From Plectonema radiosum NIES-515 (GTDB taxonomy: Bacteria > Cyanobacteriota > Cyanobacteriia > Cyanobacteriales > Nostocaceae), in NCBI RefSeq assembly GCF_025753815.1, contig NZ_JAOWRF010000316.1:1-64000 (forward strand): a DNA stretch of 64,000 bases, read 5' to 3'. The notes under the pieces are model-generated. The model saw nothing but the letters and a program-made list of their open reading frames with translations, was not told the DNA's origin and made no database searches. Both the position numbers and the translations under genes were made by a program. Shown here piece by piece: positions 50,032 to 59,649 of this stretch (its first letter is position 1; each line of letters begins with the position of its first letter).

Positions 50032-50176
50032 TGTCAACACTATTTGCTAAAATTAATATTATTTGTCTAAAGTTGAGACGAAAAGGGAGTGTTTAAAAGA
50101 TGATGAAAGCTGAACCGACTCCCATTGTTTGCATTTGCCAATTTCCCCGCCAGAAATTAATGTATGATTGGGGAAT

Positions 50177-53100
50177 TTAATCTAGTTTGAAAGTAGCAAC
50201 ACTAGCTTGCAATTTCTGAGAAATATCTACTGTTGTTTGCAGAGAAAGGGAAATTTCCTGAGATGAATTGCTCGTCATTTCCGATACTTTGACCATTTCT
50301 TTCATGAGATTAGTAACTTCTGTAGACGTTTGCACTTGAGATATTGTTGCAGCAGAAATCGACTCCACCAAGTCATCAATTTGGTGACATACATTAAGAA
50401 TTTGACTCAAACAAAGTTTGGTATGTCCAACAAGATGCGTACCTTGAATCACTTCTGCGGTTCCTAATTCCATAGCCTTGATTACTTCGATGGTTTCAAA
50501 TTGAATATTGGCGACAACTCCTTCAATTTCAGTCGTTGCTGTGGTACACTGACCTGCTAGGGTGGCGATTTCTTCGGCAATTACACTAAAAGCTTGACCT
50601 GCTTCACCAGCACGTGCAGCTTCAATGCCAGTGTTAATCGCTAATAAGTTGGTTTGCTGGGCAATTTGACTAATCAATGACACCACACGATAAATTTGCT
50701 GCGAAGATTCTCCAAGACGTTTGACTTTTTTAGAAGTTTCCCCTAATGTTTGTCGCAGACTAAAGATACTTTCTACAGTGAGATCCATTGTCGTGCTGCC
50801 AGTTTTAGCTGTGTGAGAGGCATTACGGGCAACTTCTGCGGTAATATTTGCACTTTTTGCCACCTCTTGAATCGAAAGCCTCATTTGCTCAACGGAATCT
50901 AAAGTGTGGCTGATTTCTTCTGATTGTTTGAGTGCTTCAGTTGCAAGTTGATCAATTGCTCCAGAATTTCCTGCGATCGCTTCGTTGACCTGAGTAGCGG
51001 TAAATTTTACTTGGGTGACAATCTCTTGCAAACTTTCCACAATAGAATTGAAAAAGTCAGCGACAGTGCCTATTTCCCCTGAAGTTACTTCCGCACGCAC
51101 TGTCAAGTCTCCTCTGGATGCTCCTTCAATCTGAAGCAGCAGTTCTTGTAGTTGCAGTTGGAGTTTTTCTTTTTGTTGACGTTCCTGTTGGGAAAATCTT
51201 TCTGCTAGATCGCGTCCTTTTTCTGTTTGCTCTAAAAAATTGGCTCGCTCTAAACTTAGACCAACAATTCTCGCAAATTGCTCAAATAAATCAATTTCTG
51301 ACTGTTGCCACACACGTGGTTGAGAACACTGATGAGCAATTAATAATCCTAGCACTTTATCACCCATAATAATTGGTGCTACCAAATTAGCTTTAATTGC
51401 GAATGCTTGAAGTTGTTGAATGTAACATTGAGTTAGATTAGCTTGGTAAATATTGTTCGTTGCCACAACATGACCTTGCCGATATTTTTCAATATAGTTC
51501 GGAAAACAAGGGTCATGAATTTCTGCTCCCAGAGCTTTAGGAAAACCAGCAACTACTGATTCCGCAATTATTTTTCCGTGCAAATTATCATCAAATTTAT
51601 AAATAACTGTTCGGTCTGCTTTGAAAGCTTGTCGGATATCTTGAACTGCTAAATTATAAATATCTAGCATGTTGATACTTTCACACAAATGGATGGCAAG
51701 GTCTTTTTGTGCCCTTGTTGCCTCTAATAAACTCACACGTTCTAAAGTAAGTCCGACTTGAGTTGCTAATTGGGTTAAGAAATTAATTTCATAGGTTTGC
51801 CAAACTTGAGGTTCTTGACAGTGATGGGCAATTAAAAATCCAAATAATTGATTATTCTTGAGAATTGGGGTGATCAAATTTGCCTTGATTTGCAAGCGTT
51901 CCATTAACGCTAAATGTGCAGGAGCAAGGTTGGCTTCCAAGACATTATTAACAGCCAAAACTCGACCATTTCTGTAAGCTTCTATTAGTTCCGGACTAAT
52001 ACAAGCATCTGCACTTGTCTCTCCTAAAGCTTCAGGTAAATTAGGAGCAACGGATTCGGCTATGACTTGTCCACTTTCTTTGTCGCTAAAGTGATATATA
52101 ACTACTCGATCCGCTTTTAATGCTTGTCGGGCTTGTGTTACTGTGATGTTAAATAAGTCTTCGGAATAAAGAGACTGGCGAATTGAGATTAAAGTATTGG
52201 TAAACAACTTTAATTGTTCAGCCTCTGCTGTTTGTTTGTTTAGCAAGTCTTGCAATTGCTGTGCCATCTGGTTAATGTTATAACCCAAGGTAGCAAGTTC
52301 GTCTTTGCCTTCAATGGGGATACGGGTATCAAGATCCCCCTCACCCAATTTTATCACCGCTGTAGCAGCAATCCGAATTGGCAATATTAGATAGTGAGCA
52401 ATAATTGCAGCGATCGCACCTGCTAGTAATGTGATGGCGACTGTCCCAATCCCCAATATCTGGAATAATATTCTTGATGGGTGTAAAGCGATCGCTGTAT
52501 CGGTACTCAGAGCTAAGTTCCATTTCAAAGCAGGCAAACCCTCCACTGTTTGCCAAGGGACATAGGTGACTAATTCCTCAATCTTCTCATTTTTGTTAAA
52601 CAATATGCGAGCATTTGCTTTATTTTTTGCTTGCATTTGTTTCCACTCAGGAATCACTTCTTTAACATTTTTACCCACATCTAAATTGGCTTTACACAGG
52701 AAAATTTTTCCCGACGCATCTATTAGGTCATAATCATCCTGATTACTTAAGCCTATATTTAATAGCTTCTGTAAAGACTTCACAGGTATCACTGTACGGA
52801 TGATATAGATAGTTTGACTTGTCTCGCTATCTTTAACAGGAGCAGCCATGTAAATTTGCGGCTTATCTTCCCCTTTTGCGATTAAGGGTTGGCTAATATA
52901 AGATATGTTGGTTTTGAGTACTGTTTGAAAATACTCCTCGTTTTTTTGGTTAGGAATTAATTGTCCTTTTGATTCAGCAATTACATTACCATTCAGATCC
53001 AACACAGCAATGCTTTCATAACTATTTTCAATACTTAAATAGTTATTTAGCCGTGCTTGCATCTGTTGGTGAGTTATAGTTTCTCTTAATTTGCGATTTT

Positions 53101-53479
53101 GTAAAAATGTCAGATTGGAAAGTATCTGAATATCTCCATACCGTCTTTGCATAAAACCGTTGATATTATCTATCAAAAGATTGGCTTTTTCTTGTTTAGC
53201 ATCGATAATTTGCTTTGTTTGTGATTGGTTGGCTACGTAATAGGCAAATGTTCCTATTCCTAATACTGGTAGCGTACTAAGAGCGACGGTAAAAATAATC
53301 GCTTTGCCATGTAAACTTATTCGCTTTACACCTGAAATTACAGCATTAATGGGAGAAATATCATAACCTCTTTTGGGTTGATACAAAGTTTCTTTTGCAG
53401 AGTAGACTAACAAACTAGATTCTGTAAAATTATGATTTTTTACTACACTACTTTGGGCTTGGTTATTTTTGTTATTCAT
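50177..53479 (-). CDS. Chemoreceptor with Cache, HAMP, two GAF domains and MCP signalling domain
   Basis: A 1100-residue transducer. N-terminal membrane helix ([20 protein letters not shown], about 60-80); extracytoplasmic double-Cache sensor (about 85-335); second helix ([20 protein letters not shown]); HAMP (about 365-415); GAF1 (about 440-600); GAF2 (about 610-765); HAMP-like linker; MCP domain with the tip [23 protein letters not shown]2 has Cys658 in [11 protein letters not shown] and Cys685 in LTQCYIQQL, 27 residues apart, which is the layout of DXCF-type cyanobacteriochromes such as PixJ. GAF1 has only a DACI Cys and lacks the second (LAPAHLAL). It may sense both a ligand and light; bilin binding is inferred. 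Confidence 0.85.
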   Translation of the reverse strand: MNNKNNQAQSSVVKNHNFTESSLLVYSAKETLYQPKRGYDISPINAVISGVKRISLHGKAIIFTVALSTLPVLGIGTFAYYVANQSQTKQIIDAKQEKANLLIDNINGFMQRRYGDIQILSNLTFLQNRKLRETITHQQMQARLNNYLSIENSYESIAVLDLNGNVIAESKGQLIPNQKNEEYFQTVLKTNISYISQPLIAKGEDKPQIYMAAPVKDSETSQTIYIIRTVIPVKSLQKLLNIGLSNQDDYDLIDASGKIFLCKANLDVGKNVKEVIPEWKQMQAKNKANARILFNKNEKIEELVTYVPWQTVEGLPALKWNLALSTDTAIALHPSRILFQILGIGTVAITLLAGAIAAIIAHYLILPIRIAATAVIKLGEGDLDTRIPIEGKDELATLGYNINQMAQQLQDLLNKQTAEAEQLKLFTNTLISIRQSLYSEDLFNITVTQARQALKADRVVIYHFSDKESGQVIAESVAPNLPEALGETSADACISPELIEAYRNGRVLAVNNVLEANLAPAHLALMERLQIKANLITPILKNNQLFGFLIAHHCQEPQVWQTYEINFLTQLATQVGLTLERVSLLEATRAQKDLAIHLCESINMLDIYNLAVQDIRQAFKADRTVIYKFDDNLHGKIIAESVVAGFPKALGAEIHDPCFPNYIEKYRQGHVVATNNIYQANLTQCYIQQLQAFAIKANLVAPIIMGDKVLGLLIAHQCSQPRVWQQSEIDLFEQFARIVGLSLERANFLEQTEKGRDLAERFSQQERQQKEKLQLQLQELLLQIEGASRGDLTVRAEVTSGEIGTVADFFNSIVESLQEIVTQVKFTATQVNEAIAGNSGAIDQLATEALKQSEEISHTLDSVEQMRLSIQEVAKSANITAEVARNASHTAKTGSTTMDLTVESIFSLRQTLGETSKKVKRLGESSQQIYRVVSLISQIAQQTNLLAINTGIEAARAGEAGQAFSVIAEEIATLAGQCTTATTEIEGVVANIQFETIEVIKAMELGTAEVIQGTHLVGHTKLCLSQILNVCHQIDDLVESISAATISQVQTSTEVTNLMKEMVKVSEMTSNSSQEISLSLQTTVDISQKLQASVATFKLD

Positions 53480-54463
53480 TGTTAAAATCGAGTAATTGTG
53501 TCAGTAAATTAGCTTTTAGTAGATACTAGTTCCTATGAATAATTAAAGACTACACAATAGTCTGTATATTCAGCCCACTAACGATTTCAAGACATGCAGC
53601 AGATGTTAGAGAGATAAGGTAGGACTTACGCAACTGGCACATATCTTCGTGTCAAGAGTCAAGAGTCAAGAGTCACGCATTCAAGGTTTTTGGAATGCGT
53701 GAATGCGTGACTTCTTTCAACCTCGATGAAAAAAATATGACACGCAGCTTTAGTCCTATCAGGTTTACTTGTATAAACATCAGCACCTTGCTTTACAAAG
53801 AAGGAAGAAGTTAGAACCGAAGAAATAAAAACTTACTTTGTGAGTTGAGAGCTTCAGTCAAAATAAATACCCCCTTCCCGGTTTAAGATTACCTATCCTC
53901 TTTTTTCTTCCTTTGTGTCCTTGGCGCCAAGGTGGTTCGTTAAATTAGGTATTCTTTGAGTGGGAAGGCAGTAATTATATCGAGACGGCTTGCCGCAAGG
54001 TATAAAATGTCCTGGTTTCAATCCCACTATGAGTAAGGGTGGGTACAACTTCGGTCTTCTTTCTTCCCTAGAAGCGAGGGTGAATCCCCACACACGATTT
54101 GTGCTGAGATAAATCTTTTAATGCAAAGGCACGCAAAAGCTGACACATTGCAGAGAAGCGTGCTTTGAAACTTGAGTTTGCACCCTATGTAGTAGCTGAA
54201 AATTAATGGCGGTAGATTATGTTAATTTTTATGACAATAAAGATGGAATTGTATATGGTTGATAAATAAAGCATTCGAGTGTTTTGCTGAGTAATCGCCA
54301 TTTTTAGCGAAAAAATAGGAGTTATTAAAAATCTTACTATAATTTTCCCAAAATATTCGCATAATCATAAATTATCAAGTATAAAAATAGTAAAGTTTTC
54401 ATACCATAGTCTCGTTTAATAATTAATTAATATTTAGCTAAATTGGACTGAGAAAGCAAAAAG
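53480..54463. other. Long intergenic region
   Basis: About 980 bp with no supported gene. It contains a triple AGAGTCA repeat (near 53655), a CCTTGGCGCCAAGGTGGTTC element near 53921, and a hairpin-rich block at 53985-54105 (CTTGCCGCAAGG, CCCAC...GTGGG, GTGAATCCCCACAC) that resembles eroded insertion-element ends. 54170-54460 is AT-rich. Confidence 0.45.
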
Positions 54464-54628
54464 TCTCTAGGAAGAAGAGTCTAATAACCTGATATTAAAT
54501 TCATTTAAAATTATCAACTCTCTAGGAAGAAGAGTCTAATAACCTGATATTAAATTCATTTAAAATTATCAACTCTCTAGAAATAGGAGTTTAATAGCCT
54601 GATATTAAATTCATTTAAAATTAAAGAT
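54464..54628. repeat. Three 55-bp tandem repeats
   Basis: Units start with TCTCTAG at 54464, 54519 and 54574, exactly 55 bp apart. The first two are almost identical (TCTCTAGGAAGAAGAGTCTA, then ATAACCTGATATTAAATTCA); the third has diverged (AAATAGGAGTTTAATAGCC). The array ends about 45 bp upstream of the EVE-domain gene and may influence its expression. Confidence 0.9.
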
Positions 54629-54673
54629 AGATATTAGATTTGCTGACACAATAAATAATTTACTATTTTTGAT

Positions 54674-55093
54674 ATGGCGTATTGGCTGCTGAAAACCGAA
54701 CCGGATAACTATTCCTACTTTGATTTAGAACGAGACAATAGTACAGTTTGGGATGGTGTGAACAATCCCCTTGCCCTTAAGCATCTGCGAACAATGGAGC
54801 TTGGGGACTTAGCGTTGATTTATCACACAGGCAAAGAACGGCAAATCGTCGGTGTAGCGGAAATAATCAGTAAACCTTATGCCGATCCAACATTAGATGA
54901 TGTCAAACGGGTGGTTGTGGATGTGCAGGCAATCAGAAAAGTACCCCAAGCCGTAAAGCTAGCTAAAATCAAGCAGGATGCTAATTGGGAAAACTTTGAC
55001 TTGCTACGTCTTCCTCGATTGTCTGTAGTTCCGGTTTCTGAGTCGCATTGGCAGCGTTTGTTGGAATTAGCAACGATTTACGAATTAATTTAA
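54674..55093 (+). CDS. EVE-domain protein
   Basis: A 139-residue EVE domain (PUA-like fold; thymocyte nuclear protein 1 family), which binds modified bases in DNA or RNA. Typical segments are MAYWLLKTEPDNYSYFDLER, VWDGVNNPLALKHLRTMELG, DLALIYHTGKERQIVGVAEI and a terminal LRLPRLSVVPVSESHWQRLL. The single-domain form is common in cyanobacteria. Function in vivo is unknown; tRNA or modified-DNA recognition is proposed for the family. It is followed after 80 bp by an antiporter gene on the same strand. Confidence 0.92.
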   Translation: MAYWLLKTEPDNYSYFDLERDNSTVWDGVNNPLALKHLRTMELGDLALIYHTGKERQIVGVAEIISKPYADPTLDDVKRVVVDVQAIRKVPQAVKLAKIKQDANWENFDLLRLPRLSVVPVSESHWQRLLELATIYELI

Positions 55094-55173
55094 AGAAGCT
55101 GAGTGTAACGCATCTATAATTGTTCGTTTAAATAAAAGGGTAAAAATAAGAAAGAACGATTTTCACAGAACCA

Positions 55174-56640
55174 ATGCAGTTTTTAAGTGCAATTAGCTTT
55201 CCTTTGCCTCTGCTGGCAAGCGCAACAAAAACAGCAGACAGTTCAATGGTACTAGCAGCCGTGCTGCTAAGTTTAGTAGTGATTTACCTCGCTAGCAAAG
55301 TTGGTGGGGAGTTATCCAACCGATTTGGTTTACCACCTGTGTTAGGTGAACTCGTCAGCGGTGTAGTGGTGGGTGTGTCTGTTCTACATCTGTTGGTGTT
55401 TTCTGAAGGTGGTGTAGACAGTTCTAATTTGATTATCACCTTTCTCCAAGGCACTGCCGGTTTAAGTCCTGACGCTGCTCCTGGGGTATTTGCAGCGCAG
55501 TCTGAGGTGGTTTCGGTTTTGGCAGAATTGGGTGTGATCATCCTGCTGTTTGAAATCGGCTTGGAGTCGAATTTAAAAGACTTGATGGCAGTAGGTATGC
55601 AAGCGAGTGTTGTGGCAGTAGTGGGGGTTATAGTACCCTTTACTGCTGGCACTGTGGGATTGATGACTTTGTTCGGTATCGATGCCTTACCAGCGATTTT
55701 TGCTGGGGCGGCTTTAACTGCAACGAGTATTGGCATTACTTCTAAGGTATTATCAGAATTGGGGCGGCTCAACTCTAGAGAAGGGCAGATTATTCTCGGT
55801 GCTGCGGTGATTGACGACGTACTGGGAATTATCGTTTTAGCGGTAGTTGCGAGCCTAGCCAAAGATGGTGCGGTGGATGTAAGCAAAGTTGTTTATTTGA
55901 TTATCAGCGCTAGTGGTTTTCTGTTGGGTGCGATCGCTCTGGGTAATTTTTTCAATAAATCTTTTGTGGCGATCGCTGATAAACTTCAAACACGCGGCGA
56001 ATTGGTAATACCTGCTTTTATCTTCGCCTTTCTCATGGCATATCTTGCCGCAGCTATTCAACTAGAAGCGATTTTGGGAGCTTTTGCTGCTGGTTTAGTC
56101 TTAGAAGAGACTGATAAGCGCAAAGAACTGCAAAAGCAAATCTGTCCGATTGCTGATATGCTAGTACCGATTTTCTTTGTGACTGTTGGTGCAAAAACCG
56201 ATTTAGGAGTCTTAAACCCAGCAATCCCCAGCAACCGTGAAGGTTTAATTATTGCGACTTTCCTGATTTTAGTCGCCATTTTCGGTAAAGTAATCACAGG
56301 CTTTGTGGTGTTTGGTCAACCCGGAATTAACCGCTTGGCAATTGGTGTGGGAATGATCCCCAGAGGTGAAGTAGGCTTAGTGTTTCTTGGTATTGGCTCT
56401 TCTATCGGTATTCTCTCCAAACCACTGGAAGCAGCAATTATCATGATGGTTATTCTTACCACCTTTTTAGCCCCTCCTCTGTTAAGAGTTGTATTTCCCG
56501 ATCCAGAAGGGGTGGGTGTTGCAAGGGAAACATTGATTTTAGAGACTAATGGTACACCATTGGCAATGGAATCACCAACTGCGATCAATTCAAAGTCAAA
56601 TGACGCTACAAATCCGGAAGCAACCCCAGATGGGCATTAA
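55174..56640 (+). CDS. CPA2-family cation/proton antiporter
   Basis: A 488-residue membrane protein with about 12-13 helices. Conserved features are GLPPVLGELVSGVVVG, LFEIGLESNLKDLM, ALTATSIGITSKVLSELG and the ion-binding AAVIDDVLGIIVL with the Asp-Asp pair of electrogenic members. FFVTVGAKTDLGVL and MIPRGEVGLVFLGIG follow. It exchanges Na+ or K+ for protons across the plasma or thylakoid membrane. The C-terminal tail is polar with no TrkA domain. Probably transcribed alone or with the EVE gene. Confidence 0.93.
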   Translation: MQFLSAISFPLPLLASATKTADSSMVLAAVLLSLVVIYLASKVGGELSNRFGLPPVLGELVSGVVVGVSVLHLLVFSEGGVDSSNLIITFLQGTAGLSPDAAPGVFAAQSEVVSVLAELGVIILLFEIGLESNLKDLMAVGMQASVVAVVGVIVPFTAGTVGLMTLFGIDALPAIFAGAALTATSIGITSKVLSELGRLNSREGQIILGAAVIDDVLGIIVLAVVASLAKDGAVDVSKVVYLIISASGFLLGAIALGNFFNKSFVAIADKLQTRGELVIPAFIFAFLMAYLAAAIQLEAILGAFAAGLVLEETDKRKELQKQICPIADMLVPIFFVTVGAKTDLGVLNPAIPSNREGLIIATFLILVAIFGKVITGFVVFGQPGINRLAIGVGMIPRGEVGLVFLGIGSSIGILSKPLEAAIIMMVILTTFLAPPLLRVVFPDPEGVGVARETLILETNGTPLAMESPTAINSKSNDATNPEATPDGH

Positions 56641-57162
56641 TCAAAGTCCTGATTAAAGACCGATTTTGAACAGAGTTATGAGTGAGTATAACCATGAAAA
56701 ACTACTCATTCATAACTCAGTACTCTGTCAGAGCTCAAAGCGATCGCTACTGAAAACTTTTGATTTTTAACGTCCGTCGCCTCAGAATGTAAAATTTTAG
56801 CAGTTTTTTTCTAATTACTACTAACATAATGTTATTTGTTTGCAGTCTTCCCCGATTTCAAGCCTCCCAATAATCGATGCGATGTTTTACAAGCAATTAG
56901 GAAATTTCATACTTCATCCTTTAATTGGTGCTTATTTCTTTGTTAGTGCAATCGGATACTCTCTCGATGCAATGAGTGATGTGCTAACAACATGAAAAAT
57001 TTAAAGGAATGTGCAAAAATTTAGCATCATTGTATTTTGATCCCAGGGCAAAATTTCAAAAAAGCACGCTTCGCAGACAATTTTGGGACTTGGGTTGTGA
57101 AGATTTGCCAATATTTTGACAGATTGACAGATGAACGCAAATGCGAATCAGGAGAAAGAACT
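56641..57162. other. Intergenic region upstream of amiC1
   Basis: About 520 bp without a gene. A hairpin AACTACTCATTCATAACTCA near 56700 may end the antiporter transcript. The last 60 bp (57105-57162) match the 5' leader of the second amidase gene (TATTTTGACAGATTGACAGA, GAATCAGGAGAAAGAACTG). Confidence 0.5.
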
Positions 57163-59040
57163 GTGAGACTACACTGGCTACTACCTGGCACTTTTGGAAC
57201 TATCTTTATGCTATCGTCACCGACTTTAGCTGCAAGATTGGAATCATGGCGTTTTGATGTTAATCAAAATCGGTTAGAAATTAATACTACCGGAGATGTT
57301 CAACCCCAAGCGCAATTACTCTTTAACCCGACGCGTTTGGTAATTGACTTACCAGAAACAACATTTGAGCGATCGCCAAAAGAACAGCAATTAAGCTTAG
57401 GATTTCGCTCTATCAGTGTTCAGCAGTTCAACGAAAAATCATCTCGCATAATCCTTGAACTTAGCCCTGGTTATACCCTAGACCCCAAGCAGGTGAAATT
57501 TGTTGGCATAACTGCCAGTCGCTGGACAGTACAATTACCAAAACCAGCTCCACGGCAAGTATCTGACTCCCCCAGAAATCTTGACAATGTGGTGATCGGA
57601 ACTACCAAACCAGATGCCAAAATTGCCAATACCACAAATGCGGGGACGCAAATCGAGAATTTACTTGTTACCGGAGATGGCTTTTTTATCCGCACGAATG
57701 GCATCCGTCCTCAAGTTGAGGTAAATCGCAGCGACGACAGAAAGTCAATTAATATCGATATTGCTGGGGCATCTTTATCGCCTAATTTACAACGTGAACG
57801 CGTGATTAATCGCTATGGTGTCAACCGCATTAAATTTACCCAGCGCGAAACCAAATCACCTGTTGTCCGTATAACTATGCAGGTAGATAAAAATAGTTCA
57901 GATTGGCGGGTAAATCTTAACAGTCCCCGTGGTTTGATACTTCTGCCCAGTAATGTTGTCAGATTGACGAATAGTAGTAATCTGGATAATACAAGTAGCA
58001 CTAGCCGCTTACCTCTTTCACCGCCAAATACTTCCACAGATAATAAACTCTCTACAATTAAGTCTGTGGAACTTGCTGATGGTGGTACGCGATTACTCCT
58101 CAAAGGCGATACTGTTACAGAGTCACTCCGTGAACGCACTTTATCTGCTAGTGGTGGCTGGGATAGAGCTTCTGGTTTATTCCGTATCACCATCAATAAT
58201 GCTAGATTAGCACCTTCAGTCAACGGTCCTGTTTTGAATAGCAATAGCCCCATCGCTAGAGTCCGTCTGCAATCGTCAGGCTCAAATACTGTGCTTGTTT
58301 TTGTCCAACCAAATCCGGGAGTACAAATTGGGGAACTAAACCAAATCAATAACCAGACTATAGCTTTACAATTAAAACGTTCTGGGCGAATCATACCCCC
58401 GATTAGTGGTTTACCTCCCTTACCATTACCAAATCAAGTGCCATTCCCAGATCCAAACGCTCGATATCCCGCACCATCGCCAACTCCCCGCATTCGGTCG
58501 GGGCGAGTGGTAGTTATGATTGATCCTGGACACGGTGGTAAAGACTCTGGTGCACTTGGTATTGGGGGACTACAAGAGAAAAATATCATCTTGCCGATTA
58601 GTCAAAAGTTGGCGCGGATTTTGCAGCAAAATGGGGTGCAGGTGATACTGACAAGAGATTCTGATTATTTCGTCAGTCTTCAGGGAAGAGTAGATTTAGC
58701 ATCGCGAGCTAATGCTGATGTATTTGTCAGTATTCACGCTAATTCTGCCGGTTCAGAACGTCCGGATGTCAGCGGATTGGAAACGTATTACTACGACAGT
58801 GGTTTAGGTTTGGCTCGTATCGTTCATAACAGCATTCTCCGAAGTGTGAATGTTAGAGATCGAGGAGTGCGACGAGCGCGATTTTACGTTTTGAGAAAAA
58901 GTTCTATGCCTTCTATTCTCGTAGAAGCTGGTTACATGACTGGTCGGGAGGATATCGCTAAACTAAGAAATCCCCAATATCAAAATCAAATGGCAGAGGC
59001 GATCGCTCGCGGTGTCCTCCAGTATCTAAAACAAAGATAA
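57163..59040 (+). CDS. amiC: AMIN-domain N-acetylmuramoyl-L-alanine amidase, copy 1
   Basis: A 625-residue septal cell-wall amidase. Signal peptide (LHWLLPGTFGTIFMLSSPTL, cleavage near AAR), two AMIN-like domains (about 30-125, WRFDVNQNRLEINTTGDV, and about 165-260), a Pro/Ser-rich region with a third AMIN-like stretch, and a C-terminal Amidase_3 domain (about 445-625) with zinc residues in MIDPGHGGKDSGALG (His), LQEKN (Glu), SIHANS (His) and catalytic Glu in VEAGYMTGR. The GTG at 57163 is chosen by comparison with the paralogue and AGGAGA upstream. In filamentous cyanobacteria AmiC enzymes drill septal nanopores for cell-cell communication. Confidence 0.92.
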   Translation: MRLHWLLPGTFGTIFMLSSPTLAARLESWRFDVNQNRLEINTTGDVQPQAQLLFNPTRLVIDLPETTFERSPKEQQLSLGFRSISVQQFNEKSSRIILELSPGYTLDPKQVKFVGITASRWTVQLPKPAPRQVSDSPRNLDNVVIGTTKPDAKIANTTNAGTQIENLLVTGDGFFIRTNGIRPQVEVNRSDDRKSINIDIAGASLSPNLQRERVINRYGVNRIKFTQRETKSPVVRITMQVDKNSSDWRVNLNSPRGLILLPSNVVRLTNSSNLDNTSSTSRLPLSPPNTSTDNKLSTIKSVELADGGTRLLLKGDTVTESLRERTLSASGGWDRASGLFRITINNARLAPSVNGPVLNSNSPIARVRLQSSGSNTVLVFVQPNPGVQIGELNQINNQTIALQLKRSGRIIPPISGLPPLPLPNQVPFPDPNARYPAPSPTPRIRSGRVVVMIDPGHGGKDSGALGIGGLQEKNIILPISQKLARILQQNGVQVILTRDSDYFVSLQGRVDLASRANADVFVSIHANSAGSERPDVSGLETYYYDSGLGLARIVHNSILRSVNVRDRGVRRARFYVLRKSSMPSILVEAGYMTGREDIAKLRNPQYQNQMAEAIARGVLQYLKQR

Positions 59041-59649
59041 CTCATTTGACCAAATCTCAGTAAATACACAATCATGATTTTTCGATTGATTTTCTCGACT
59101 TAGCAATCTGATCTCTAACACACACAGAGCGATCGCCTTTACCCTCACAACACTCATGATAAAAATAGATTTTCCTTAACCCAAGCGCCCAAGCGCCTTC
59201 CTAATCCAGAGGTGATTAATTTTCGGCTATAACACCCCACATATATTTTTCTCAATATTAAAGAGTAGCACCTCACCAGCTTTGCCTCATCAATTGACAG
59301 CAGTTGAAATTTTTTATTCTTTGTGCATCGAACACCAAAAATCCATTCATACATCAATTCTTGGCTGATTCAAGTGTAATTAACCTCTTATATCGCTAAG
59401 TAGAAGTTATTCTGCTCGTCTCTTTTTTGGTGTAATCTGATGCTTTAAAGACAGAACTTCTATGCTTTAACATCATGGCAAATTGACTATTACGTGCTAA
59501 AATCTTACGCCATTAGCTGTGTCTTTAATACAAACGCACGCGCCATGAGCGCAGCATCAAAACTAAAGATTGGGCAGTGACGGTGTGAGGATTTATTAAT
59601 ATTTTGACGGATTGACGGCTCCCATGAATGTGAATCAGGAGAAAGGACT
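59041..59649. other. Intergenic region between the amidase genes
   Basis: About 610 bp, AT-rich, no supported gene; short minus-strand frames lack features. The last 60 bp repeat the leader of copy 1 (TATTTTGACGGATTGACGG, AATCAGGAGAAAGGACTG), so regulation is probably shared. Confidence 0.5.

Noticed and set aside
53985-54105. GTTTCAATCCCAC motif suggesting a CRISPR repeat or tRNA T-arm
   Set aside because: It occurs once, with no regular spacing, no cas genes and no tRNA cloverleaf; better seen as an eroded insertion-element end.
55284-55886. 200-codon minus-strand frame opposite the antiporter
   Set aside because: Low-complexity Thr/Pro/Ala peptide typical of an antisense shadow of a membrane-protein gene.
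57813-58394. 193-codon minus-strand frame opposite amiC
   Set aside because: Shadow of the conserved amidase gene; no independent features.
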